Source: Strigops habroptila (taxonomy: Eukaryota > Chordata > Aves > Psittaciformes > Psittacidae). From it: a DNA stretch of 64,000 bases. The notes beneath the pieces are model-generated. The model was not told the origin of the DNA and made no database searches. It saw only the letters and a list, made by a program, of their open reading frames with translations. The stretch covers positions 32,404,705 to 32,468,704 of the forward strand of contig NC_044279.2 of assembly GCF_004027225.2 (NCBI RefSeq), read 5' to 3'. The position numbers and the translations under genes were made by a program. Below, piece by piece: positions 12,750 through 23,508 of this stretch; position 1 is the stretch's first letter; every line of letters begins with the position of its first letter.

Positions 12750-13083
12750 GCCTCTCTTTTTTTTTCTTCTCTTTTCTCTTCTTTGTCTTTCCTCTTTTTT
12801 CTTTTCCTTTTCCCTTATCCATTTTTTTTTCTTTTTGTTTATCTTATATTTTTGGGGTTTTTTCTCCTTTTCTCCTTTTCTTTTTTTCTTGTTTCTCTTT
12901 TCCCTCTTTTTCATCATTTTTCCTTTTTTCCCCTCTTTTCCCTCCTTTTTCCTTCTTCTCTTTTCCCTTTTTTCTCCTTTCTTTTTTTTCTCCTTTTAAT
13001 TTTTTCTTTTCCTTTTTTTTTCTTTTTCGCTTTTCCATTTTTTCCGGCTTTCCTCTCTTCCCTTTTCTTTTCCTCCTTCCCCA
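12750..13083. repeat. Polypyrimidine (T/C) tract of about 330 bp
   Basis: Almost every base on the plus strand is T or C, with only scattered purine interruptions. This is a near-continuous homopyrimidine/homopurine duplex. In translation it gives F/L/S-rich frames on one strand and K/E/G-rich frames on the other (12783-13097 and 12844-13107), which are artefacts of composition. Tracts of this length with partial mirror symmetry can adopt triplex H-DNA. It ends abruptly where a CpG island begins. Confidence 0.95.
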
Positions 13084-13280
13084 CGCCGCTCCGGTAACCG
13101 CTCCCACCTCCTGGCCGGCCGCAGTGGACGCCGAGCGGCCCCGCCGGAGCTGGGGCCGGGCGGTACCCGGGTGCGTGCTGCCACCCGGCGGCTGCGGCCC
13201 GCCCGGGCCTGGCCCTGGCCCGGGGCTCTGCTCCAGCGGCTGCTGTGGACGAGCCCCAGCTCTGACAAAGCTCCCGGGTA
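13075..13280. promoter_or_regulatory. Small CpG island
   Basis: About 200 bases of strongly GC-rich, CpG-dense sequence (for example GGCCGGCCGC, CCGGGCGG and GCGGCCCGCCCGGG) in an otherwise AT-rich, CpG-poor region. In vertebrates unmethylated islands like this usually mark transcription starts or enhancers. The island overlaps open frames on both strands (13124-13405 plus, 12996-13325 minus), but neither has a recognisable domain. The minus frame starts with a hydrophobic leucine-rich stretch that resembles a signal peptide, which I regard as chance. The direction of any transcript is unknown. Confidence 0.75.
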
Positions 13281-13440
13281 TAACAACAGCAACGAGAGCA
13301 CTAATGAGCTACCCTCGGGCTGCATATAAATTATGGCTAGAAGTGACTGTAGTTAAGTGGCTATTAGTGCTTGCACCGGGCACGCATGGGTGGGCGTGTG
13401 TTTAATTGCACTGACATGACTGGCACGTACTGCTAAATGC
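13281..13440. promoter_or_regulatory. Candidate conserved regulatory element beside the CpG island
   Basis: A compact, non-repetitive block holds a TATA-like CATATAAATTA (about 13323-13333), a TTAAGTGG (13353-13360) matching the NKX2-type consensus, and a GGTGGGCGTG of KLF/EGR type just downstream. It also has a TTTAATTG homeobox-type core. The density of distinct motifs next to a CpG island is what developmental promoters or enhancers look like. Conservation in other birds or mammals is not tested here. Confidence 0.35.
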
Positions 13441-14570
13441 AGCAGTGGAAATCACTACACACCAGCACTGACTCTTTCAAACCGGAATCGGAAATCACTG
13501 TGCCCAGGTGAAATAGCTATGTGCTCTTTCTTGTAACAACATGACAATTTGATTATCATTAATCTTATTAGTAAAACGTTATATTTGTATAAGGATTTGA
13601 AAACTGAAAAAGTTACTTCCAGTAGCAATTTCAGTATATTTTTAGATTACAGACATACACATAAATACTGGGCAGGTGTAAGTCTCCTAATGCAATTGGA
13701 GTCACTGGAGCTACCTCAGTATGCATCAGTTGAAGAGCTTTCCCTAAGGGTTTCTCTATTAAAAAAATGCTACACACTGTCCTCACAGTCTCTGAGAATT
13801 TATTTAATGTTATTTCTGGAAAAATTTGTACATCAAAAAAATATTTTACCCAAAGCCAATGAGGAGTTTTCTTTTTTTCTAGAGAATCAAACTATCCAAT
13901 CCTGGACTATTCAGCTAACCTTCTCATAAAGATCCATTTTTATAGGCAGGCACAAGTATTATGTAAATAAAACATACTCATCTTTACTGATCTGTGAGTC
14001 TGGATTCTTTCCATTGCCGTTCCTTGGTCTATTAGTGATTTGTCCTATGACATTGAGAGAGTTTCTTAGCCTAGCAGTGTCTTGTAATGCTTAGATCAAG
14101 ATCAACTAAATAATCTTTAAGAATTATTAACCTCTGTGGGACTGGAAAGGAGTTCTGAAGCACAATGGCCTTTCTCCCCAGATGAAATGCCTAATGGCAC
14201 CCCTTCCTCCCAGACAGTGCATCTGCTGGGGCTTTCTAGCTACAGCTTGCTTCCAACAGTGGTGAGCGGCATTATAGAGGCTAAGCAGCTTACAAATGCC
14301 ATTTTCACACACGCTCATCTCAGTACCATTGTTACACATGCCATCTTACAGGTCCTAATGAACACTAGTTAAGAAATTACCTGTGTTTCAATGAAAAGCC
14401 AGCCCAGGTATGGCTGGGAAAAGGACTCATCTGTACCTCTGATGAGCAATATGATTCATCTAGATCCCTTAAAACACTCAAATATCCATGACACCAGATA
14501 GGCAATTGGTCTCCAAACTGAGCACTGAGACCAGCTGAAGGCGACTGATGTGGCAGTGGGAAATGGGGAC
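13441..14570. other. Non-coding stretch, nothing recognised
   Basis: AT-rich sequence. The 126-codon frame at 13549-13929 (+) has no recognisable domain, and its composition matches the surrounding DNA. No repeat tail was recognised. Confidence 0.45.
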
Positions 14571-14614
14571 AGCTGCATAGTGTTCCTGTGTGAGCTGCGT
14601 AGTGTTTCTGTGTG
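14571..14614. repeat. 22-bp imperfect tandem duplication
   Basis: Units at 14571-14592 and 14593-14614 both read AGCTGC-TAGTGTT-CTGTGTG and differ at two of 22 positions (A/G and C/T). It lies inside overlapping chance open frames on both strands. Confidence 0.85.
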
Positions 14615-16127
14615 CTGGCAGGCATGGCTGAAGCTCCCAAAGCATCCATGAGACATGGTTTGCCTGTGCCCATAGCTCTGCCTTCCCACACCCTTTCCAA
14701 AAGCCAGACATATCCCAGCAGTTTGACTTACTTGATGGGCACCTCTGCTGAATCTGGAAAAGGCAGCTTCTCAATGTCCAGATATTCAAAGCCAATGGCA
14801 TTTGTATGGCCATACCTATTTCAAAATGTAAATAGGAACAAACAAATTGCATAGGCCACTCTATTTTCTTTAAAACAATCACCTATTTTCTAGTTTTATT
14901 AGGAGCTAATGGGCAGCCTTTTTTTTGCTTTTGTACTGGTGGTATTTATTCTGAGACTATTACTTCCTCTACTAACGTGTTCTATTCACAAGAGAGAGCA
15001 GCTCTCCTTTGAATTTGTGAGTGTATTATACCACTGGCCATAACTGAAGCAGCCAGAACCACCTGGTAATTCATTCTTAATGAAAGCATATGTTTAGAAA
15101 ATTATCATTTTGCTTTGTTTTCTGTACCCTCTTCCCATGTCCTGCACTTCAAAAATGATAAACGCATTTTAAATACTAAGCCTAGCCTGGGTTTTCAGGG
15201 ATGAGCACAACTACAGAAAGTTTCAAAGAGCTCTAGGAAATGGAAATTCGCTAAAGAACTAGTCCCACAAGGCTCAGGCTAACGAATGCACAAACAAACT
15301 TCATAGGAGCTGCTAGTCTGCTTCCAGGCTTGAGCTTCCTACCTACTTTCACTTTAATACACAGTTTTCCTTGGTGAATCATTTTGTCTGCACAAACCTC
15401 TGAAGCCCTTCTGGTACATCCACCCTTTCCTTTTTTATACATCATGGTTTATGGAATCTCTTTGACCACTTGAGTCGGTTGATGCTCCACAGGTGCTGGC
15501 CCTTTGACTTCACCAGAAAGGAAGATTTTTCTCATCTGAGGAAACTATGAGGAAGCTTTGCAGTTTATGTAAGAAGAGGCTTCCTCAAGGAAGTCCAAGC
15601 TACTGCACAGGCAAGAAGCCAATCAAAGAAGGCAGATCTTATGCTCAAACTCAGTTAGACCTAGTGGCTAGGCTTCTATGGTGCTTCCATGACCCACGAT
15701 AGCTCCTTGTGGGACCAGAAAGAAACTCTATTCCTGGATATGCAAGGCTCCAAGTGCTACTTGAAGCTAGTCAGCCTGAAAGCAGCATCACTTCTCTCAG
15801 TAAGGGGCAAAGGAGGTTCCTCCATGCTGACTGAGTGGAGAGACACACTGCTGCTGATGGCTGGGCACAGCTCATCCCTGTGGAGAGGTGCTACTACTGC
15901 CCACTTGATCGCTCCTAGCTCAGTGTGAAAGGAAGGTAGAGAGGTGGAGTCATTGTAGCCAGGGTGTGAAACAAGCATAGGCTACAACAATATTCAGCTG
16001 TTGCTCTTGTTACTGTCCTATTAACTATTCATGGCATGGTACACCAAAGAGTTTCACGTTTTAAAAAATAATCACAATTTAATTTTTTAACTTTTTTTCA
16101 ATTTTTACAATTTTTTTTTAATGGTTA

Positions 16128-16160
<33 letters not shown>

Positions 16161-18232
16161 AATGGTGACAGTTTGAATTGCCCTCTGCCTGGCAGAACCA
16201 TGGCTGTCCCATCCCACCTCCCAGACAGAGCCTGCTGTAACAATGGCAAAGTTCTGAGGAGAGGTGCTTTTGCCATTTGGATATGAACTGCTATTTGGTG
16301 TTTGGAGTCTTACTGGAAGTTTCCTTCAGGAAGAAAAACTGATGTTAAGTCAGATCTTTTTATGACTTCTGTCTCTTTTACATAGAAATACTAAACTCAA
16401 AGTTATCAAAAAAGGACAAGCACTTTATTCTCAGTTTCAAAGCCCCAAAGAGTCAGCAGATCTCTCATGGAAAGACGTCTCTGGTTATAGACTTTTTATG
16501 AGGCCACATGCCTAATACTTGCTATGGTTATCTCCTTGCTTTTCTAATGTATCTCTGTCAGCCTGTGATAGTTTTGCTGCTTCTTTTCATGTCTAGCTCC
16601 ATCACACAGTGCCCACACCTCTGCATTTGTATTCAGCCCAAAGAGAACCTTCTCTTTTATCTGGGAACCTTACAGTGGTGTATGTTGCTATGTTCTTGGC
16701 AATAGCTGGGTTTGTTTCAGCTATCTAATTCCACAAAGTAGCTTTACTGTCTCTTACATTGTATTCTGAATGAAAAACAGCTGTTATAACCAACAGCTAC
16801 AAGGAGATTTTTGTCCCAATGCACCTTAACCCTCACTGAAACCAACCATCTTTCAGAATGAAATTCTGACTCTGAAATTTAACCCTTAGAAAGGTCTGAG
16901 GTTCCTACAGGAGACTTCTTGCACCGATTAGATATATCAAAGTTGAAAGTTCAGACTCTATAGTCAAAAATGTTCTTCTTCAACTGAAAGAAATATAAAA
17001 CCAGGCCAAAATACTGCGTCATGTTACTTACTGCAAGGCAGACATTGCAGGTGGTATGGGAATTCCAGGCATATAGCTGGGGGTATCTCAGCACCTCAGT
17101 TTGTTCCCCTCATGACCACAGGAGACTCTTTTCTTACCCTGGGCTCCTTCCTCCATCAACCAACCCATCAGCACTTCAGTTTCAGCTCACAATCAGGTGT
17201 GCCTGGCTGTAATTTTGAGGAGCATAATGCCCCTTGCATCTCATCTGCACACTCAGATATCTCTTGCATGTCACTGAGCATCACTATTCCTTATCCCTGG
17301 AAGGCCACACCAGGAGGATGATCCCCGGAGACATCTGAGAAGAAGCATGTTTAAGGCCTTCTGTGGTACCAGGAGAGGTGTATCTCCAAGGGCAGAAGCA
17401 CCACAAGCATGGGAAAGCAGATGTCCAAGGCCCTAAGCAGAGAAGCATGCATGGAAGGGATGAAACGGGGCCAAATCTCCCTCACACCAGCATAGAGGTG
17501 ACCCCAACAAGGGCTGCCCCCTCCTCTACTCCTTCTAACAGAGAAATGGATGGATTCCCATGTTCTCCAGGAATGGGATGGCAAGGTTTAAAATCCTCAT
17601 CTTCTCAAGAGCTGCTGGTCACATTTGGAAGCAGAAATATCGCCGTGCAGAGGCAACCTAGTCCAGCGTGGATGAATACGTTTATATTAAATGGCTGAGA
17701 ATAAAACTGGCTACAGTATATTCTGTGGCATTTCAGTGGCAGAGATCCATCACACACAGAAACAATCAGGGGAATTATTGTATAGAACTTTCCTTATCTG
17801 TTGTAAATGATGTAAATACTGTATGGATAATATCAACTGGTTTGTATTACACAATCACGAAGGCTGTTGCTGAAAAAACTTGGAAGTTGTAAGGTCAGGG
17901 ATCTCCAGGTTAGAAGAGGCTTTTGCAACTTACATTTTGACACTAACTCTGGTTACATTATAAAATACTATTTTTGCCACAGGACCCTTGCTTCACACAC
18001 CAGGAAGAATGTGGGACCCCCTTGGAGAAGAAACCATTTGGCGTTTTGCTTTAGCCGTGCTATCCTGCATCTGCTATGGTCTGTATGCAGGGCTATATTC
18101 AACTGATTTTCTGATGGGCTGTGCTCTAGTGCTCCTTATCTGAAGTCACAAGCACTTATTCATAAGGCTTCCTATGGCAAGGCTCGAATATTATCTTATT
18201 TTAGCTAGATATAGCTCCATTCCTGACAGCAG
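14615..18232. other. Long non-coding stretch with one poly-T block
   Basis: No gene recognised. Open frames of 63-111 codons overlap one another in several frames and carry no domain. A T-rich low-complexity block lies at 16079-16160. Confidence 0.45.
16079..16160. repeat. T-rich low-complexity block with a 22-T run
   Basis: Several T-runs of 6-9 bases are followed by an uninterrupted T run at 16139-16160. Read on the minus strand it is a poly-A run that might mark the tail of a retroposed transcript, but no source sequence or target duplication was recognised beside it. Confidence 0.85.
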
Positions 18233-18270
18233 TAGTTATTATGTGGAGTTTTTTGTCCACATAATAATTA
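18233..18270. repeat. Inverted repeat / hairpin, 15-bp arms with one mismatch
   Basis: The left arm TAGTTATTATGTGGA (18233-18247) and right arm TCCACATAATAATTA (18256-18270) pair at 14 of 15 positions around the 8-base loop GTTTTTTG. The inner 12 pairs are perfect. It is followed by a second small palindrome TAATTAC-GT-GTAATTA (18265-18280) and then an ATT microsatellite. Confidence 0.9.
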
Positions 18271-18281
18271 CGTGTAATTAT

Positions 18282-18300
18282 GTTATTATTATTATTATTG
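18282..18300. repeat. (ATT)n microsatellite
   Basis: About five copies of TTA/ATT directly follow the hairpin at 18233-18270. Confidence 0.85.
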
Positions 18301-18669
18301 CAGTGGTTGTTTGGTTTCTTCCCATAAGACTTACAGGAAAATAGTAACATGATGCTGGTTTATGGAGTGTAAACTAAAGTACATGCACTGGGTAAACCCA
18401 CTAAGTACGTGCAGACAGCCAGCATTTTGGCATTTCCTATATTCTTCTCAATTAATATCGTTGCCATTTCATGTTGTTTAATTATTTTAATGTCTTTTAG
18501 AAAGAGTGACAAATAGAGTAGTTTGACATGCCACATTCCTACAGCCAAGCCAAGTTGCTCCTGCTTAAATAACTGCACCAGAAAATAGTGGATTATTGAG
18601 AACAATTTTAGCAGAAATTAACTTTAACAGAATTAATATTAATCTTGTCCAGTTAAGGGAGCGAGGTTA

Positions 18670-18800
18670 AGGGCAACCTGATCTAGTTGAAGATGTCCCT
18701 GCTCATTGCAGGGGGGTTGGACTAGATGACCTTTAAAGGTCCCTTCCAACCCAAACTATTCTATGATTCCATGATTCTATGATTCTATGATACTATGATT
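18670..18800 (+). mobile_element. CR1 LINE 3' tail, heavily 5'-truncated
   Basis: About 130 bases match the 3' untranslated end of avian CR1. They contain the conserved GCAACCTGATCTAGTTGAAG segment, the GGGGTTGGACTAGATGACC block and the CCCTTCCAACCCAAA block. They end in about five copies of a TTCTATGA-type octamer. No coding part remains. CR1 copies are normally truncated at the 5' end by incomplete reverse transcription, and this is a typical short one. Confidence 0.93.
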
Positions 18801-21800
18801 AAGAGTAACTGATGGTTGCGGGTTAGGCATGGATAATTAGAAAGTAATCTCCTAGCAAAGAAGTAAATAAAGGTTAGTGAGTCAGGCCTAATACTAGACT
18901 TGGCTGGAATAGTTCAAAATTCACTGAAAGTGAACATAACCTCTTGGGAGGTCCGTAGCTGTAGGGAGGGATCCAATTCCCATTACACCCTACCCATGAT
19001 AAGACGAAGGCTGTGCTGCAGTATCTGTTTAGAAACTGAACTTCACAATTGATGCAATACAAAAATATGGTGGTGAAATTGCAAATAAGTAGGTAGTGAA
19101 AGTGTAGACACATGTTTCTGAAGTGAACTTGCAAATTAATATAAGCAGAGTTGATTCTCTTCTCGCTTGTTAGCAGTAAAAGGCTGTAACTATCCACGAC
19201 TCTGCAGGGTATGCACAAAATTGATCAATGCAGAGGTGAACTGTTCACTTGAGCTGTGGTTACTGAAAACCATCAGCTGCTTGCAGGGGATTCAGAGTTG
19301 CTGATTGCAATGCAAATACAGCAAAAGCATCCTGGGCGTTCTGAAGGGGATATCACATAACAGAGAGCCGACAGACCATTCAACAGTAGCTTCCACAAAT
19401 GTGTTGCTGTGAGAGTTACTGTGATTTAATAGGCAGTGTTGATGAATCGTGCCCCAAACAACCTGAATTTACTGAACTGATTATCTTTAAACTAGTTTTG
19501 AAAGGGCAACAGCAATCATATAATTTAGTTTCTCCATACTTCAGTATAGTGTGGAAAATAATATGCTGGGCTATTTTGGGTTGCAAGGGCATATTGGCTT
19601 ACAGAGAGATAGCAACACATCAGGCATGCTACCATGTTTATGTAGCTTCTGGACTGGCTGGCTGGCATCTAGTCAGTTCATAGCTTGGGCAAAATAAGCT
19701 CAAATCTGCTCACACCCTTCTGTGCATTGGTAGTGATGTGTCTCCCCTCCCTCCATCCCTGCACTGAAAAATCAAATTTAACAGAAAATATTCTTGTGGT
19801 ATTTGACATTGGATTTACTGTTTCTTTAATATTTTTCCTTTGGAATGGAAGGTTAGGAAAAGTAACAATGAAGAAGCAGGAGCTGTAGTGATTTGGTGTT
19901 TCAGTTCCTACATTTGAGAATGGCCACATATGTAATTGGAAGGAAAAATTCTTGCTTTGAAACACTAATTTCCAGTTGCAACAAGCAGAGTTACTGCTCA
20001 CAAAGCAATCACCATGGCTTCAAATTGCAGATCTGGAAAACTACTGCAAAGTGTTTAATAGATCTTCTGTATTTGCTATATTTCCCCTGGCCTGATGACA
20101 ATACCTGATGTGAGGATGTTTCTGCTGCAGCCAATGTGGTCACAACAGAAAGGAGCTTCAGGTCTTTACCCACCAGACTGAGGAATATTTCTGGTTTTCC
20201 TTAGGGAAAATCAACAAGATTTGCATCTGTACAGTCTGCATTTTGATCCTACAGTGCTTGACCCAACTAGCTGATTTCAGGAACCTGAGAGTCAGGAAAA
20301 ATGCCCATGCTATTTCTTGCACTTTTTTCCACCGGCAGCCCCAGGCCATTTCTGAGTACAGGATACTGGCACAAACATACCTTTAGTTTGACCAGCTACT
20401 GCTGGGTTTCACCTCAACCACCAGGTGAGTGCTTGCAAAGGCTTTTATTTCTTGTTCATGGAATTTTATGTACCTGCATTTGGAGGAGAACAAGATTCTG
20501 TTAATTCCTGTTTATCTCACCCTTGAGTTTCTCTGGGTCGGTAACAAGTCAGAGGCAAGTTGTAAGACGTCATTTCACAGCTCAGTTGTGAGCATGTCTA
20601 CGTGAAGCCACATTCTGTCCCTGTTTACACTCTGCAGCTCCGGTGGTTTCACTGGGGATTTGATGGAGGAAATAAGGTCAGGATACAGCTTCTTGAGTCC
20701 AATCCCACCGAACTTACTCTTGCAAAAAAAAGCTTGCGGGTTTCCTCCCCCTAAATACCAATGCAATGGAAGGAAACATGTGCTCCTCCAAGTGACCATG
20801 GAAACTGGTGCTTGGGTTTCCAAGGTGATTTTCTGGCAACTGGCCGAAGAAGGAAGCAGTAACAAAACAGGATCCTGGGCAGCAGAAAGCATCCACATTC
20901 CTGGCAATGCAGCAGCCTGCGCTGAGGAGGCCAAACACAGAGACACACAGAGCAAACTCCTCGCTTCAAAGTCACCATCGGTGTCAAACACACAGCAAAG
21001 GATGGGTAGCTCAGTCAGTGGTCCAAGCTTCCTCACACATTTATCTGTTTCCTTTCCTGCTTCTATCTGGTGAATGATATTTGGTCTTACCCAACTAACA
21101 TCTTAAGTTTCATATAAACTCACTTTCAATAGAAAATAAAAGCACAAAATGACACAGGGAGATTAAAAAGAAGCTGCTTAAAATCAACTCATACCTTGAG
21201 GTCAGAAAATTCTCACGCTCTGTAGAGATATATATATTTAATGCTTCACAGTAGTAAATAAGAGTGATTTTCTAAATTGCATTTTGCAAGACATGGAAGA
21301 TAGGGGAAGAAGGATCAATTTCTCTTTCAAGTGTAATAGAGAGACTTTGCAGAGCACATCGGTATTCCTCCTGGGGCTCCAAACCAGCACACAACAGAAC
21401 TCCTCCTTCTGCACCTTTCAGAAGGACCAGGCCCCTTCTTATCTGCCTGTCAGCATAATTCTTTGTTGGAGTAAAGTTGAAATACAGGGAAGTGTAACAT
21501 GGCACAACGGAGTGGAGGAGGAGGAAGGACTGGTGACAAGACCATTTCCTTTTGCAGCAGAAAGATACACACAGACACATGTGCTGCTCCAACTTCTACA
21601 AAAGCATTAAAGCCTATCACAGAATGTTCTTACATCAAGAATTGTGGAGTCTGCTGATGCACATTGGTTACATGACCACAAGCAAGCACAGACATAGCAT
21701 CTAACAGAGGAACAACCCAGCAACAGGGATGTTACTGGGGATTAGATGAGGGACTGCTGAAAATTAATAGCAGCCCCAGCATGAGCGCTACCCATCCTTA

Positions 21801-22884
21801 TATAAGAAGTCTTATCTGGAAATAGCAGAAATCCATTACCTTTCTGCTGGAAGAGAAGGAACAAAAAAAGTTTGAAGCTTTCCTCTACCTGTCAGGAGGA
21901 ACTGCAGAGTTTCAAAATCACAAACATGAATCAAACTGTTTCTAAGTATTTTCTTGTGTGTTTATATTCATGCTTTCAGCTATAAGTAAAGCCTTATGAA
22001 GCTTGATTGCCAGGTTTTTCATTAGAGCCAGAAGGTCCTATTCTATCCCTGCAGGATACAATTATTGACAAGTTATTTTAAGATTGTTTCATGGCCACAG
22101 GATAGAACCAAATTATCCTTAAAAGTGCTGTGAAGTATTTTGTCATTAAGTCTTCACTTACCTAATTGTGGGGTTGATTTCAGAATTCCTCTTTTTTCCT
22201 CTCTCCTCAATTTTGGATGGAAAATCTGTGCTAGCAAGTGGTGGGGGAGTTGTACAACAGCAGTCACTGAAAGCACTTCTGTGGTTTGTGTTTACCACAA
22301 ACACAAAGGCTTTCTAAATGCACACGGAGGAAGCACTTGCTTATCCTGCTGGAAGTGCAGTAGAAATGAACATTGGCTGCAGTGTGGGATGCATCAGCCA
22401 CTGCAGCAAGAGGAGATGGTTACAATGAGGGGAAGGGATGTAACCCAAAGGAGTTAGTCTGTGCCAATTCAATCTTTTTTGACCTTATCATCAATATATT
22501 TCCATACACATATTTGTCACAAGTTCAGGCTTTTTCTCCAAGAATATATATCTCACTGGTAGCACTTCCCTGTGTAGTCTGAACACTCACACCACGTGGT
22601 TGTGTGTACTCCTCTCCATTACTTTCCCATCCAGACTGTACCTGCACTTGGGCACAGGAAAGCTGCACTACACTACTCAAACTAGTATAATAATTTCCAC
22701 TACTAAATGTAGTTCTTTGCATCTTCTCAGAGCATTAAGACAAAATCTGTTTGCAGTCTCACATGTGGGACATACCTTCTCCACCAGCTGAACATGATGC
22801 TCAGATACTGCAGGTAATCTGGAGCAGCTCGGTATATCCCAATGCAGAGGGCAGCAACATGCAGAGGTACTAGCACCAGCTTTG
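18801..22884. other. Long non-coding stretch without recognised gene
   Basis: No exon or transposon supported. Overlapping frames of up to 153 codons around 20575-21073 run on both strands through the same GC-moderate sequence. They have no domain or splice context, so I read them as chance. Short AT-rich repeats only. Confidence 0.45.
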
Positions 22885-23508
22885 AAAGGCCAGCCGTGTG
22901 CTGGGCTGCATCAAAAGAAGTGTGACCAACAGGCTGAGGGAGCTGATTCTCCCCCTCCGCTCCACTCTTGTGAGACCCCACCTGCAGTACTGCGTTCAGC
23001 TCTGGGGCCTCCAACATAAGAAGGATGTGGACCTTCTCAGACAAGTCCAGAGGAGGGCCATGAAGATGATCAGAGGGCTGGAGCACCTCTGCTATGAAGA
23101 CAGGCTGAGAGAGCTGGGCTTGTTCAGCCTGGAGAAGAGAAGGCTCTGGGGAGATCTTCTAGCAGCCTTCCAGTGCCTAAAGGGGGCCTACAAGAAATCT
23201 GGAGAGGACGTTTTACAAGAGCATGTAGTGACAGGACAAGGGAGAATGGTTTTAAACTGACAGAGTGTGGATTTAGATGAGATATTAGGAAGAAATTCTT
23301 TACTGTGAGGGTGGTGAGACACTGGCACAGGTTGCCCAGAGAAGCTGTGGATGCCCCATGTTCAAGACAATGTTCAAGGCCAGGTTGGATGGGGCTTTGA
23401 GCAACCTGGTCTAGTGGAAGATGTCCTTGCCCACGGCAGGGGGATAGGAACTAGTTGATCTTTAAGGTCCCTTCCAACCCAAACCATTCTGTGATTCTAT
23501 GATTCTGA
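22885..23508 (+). mobile_element. CR1 LINE 3' fragment with end of the reverse transcriptase ORF
   Basis: The 120-codon frame at 22898-23260 (LGCIKRS...[12 protein letters not shown]...[16 protein letters not shown]...[15 protein letters not shown]) is the C-terminal thumb-side part of the CR1 ORF2 polymerase. The frame is broken by a stop after VLN near 23258-23260. Homologous coding sequence continues downstream (KKFFTVRVV, HWHRLPREAVDAP) in sequence no longer in one frame. The non-coding 3' end follows, with GGGGATAGGAACTAG, CCCTTCCAACCCAAACCATT and two terminal octamers. The endonuclease and the catalytic YADD part are missing, so it is dead. Confidence 0.95.

Noticed and set aside
12783..13107. 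Long F/L/S-rich and K/E-rich open frames
   Set aside because: They are forced by the polypyrimidine tract and carry no domain or start context.
12996..13325. Minus-strand frame with a signal-peptide-like start (leucine-rich after M-Q-P-E-G-S-S)
   Set aside because: The C-terminal third is polypurine tract translation and the middle is CpG-island Arg/Pro noise. There is no recognisable mature domain or splice context.
20575..21073. Overlapping frames of 137 and 153 codons on opposite strands
   Set aside because: Both read the same locally GC-richer sequence. Neither shows a domain or plausible promoter.
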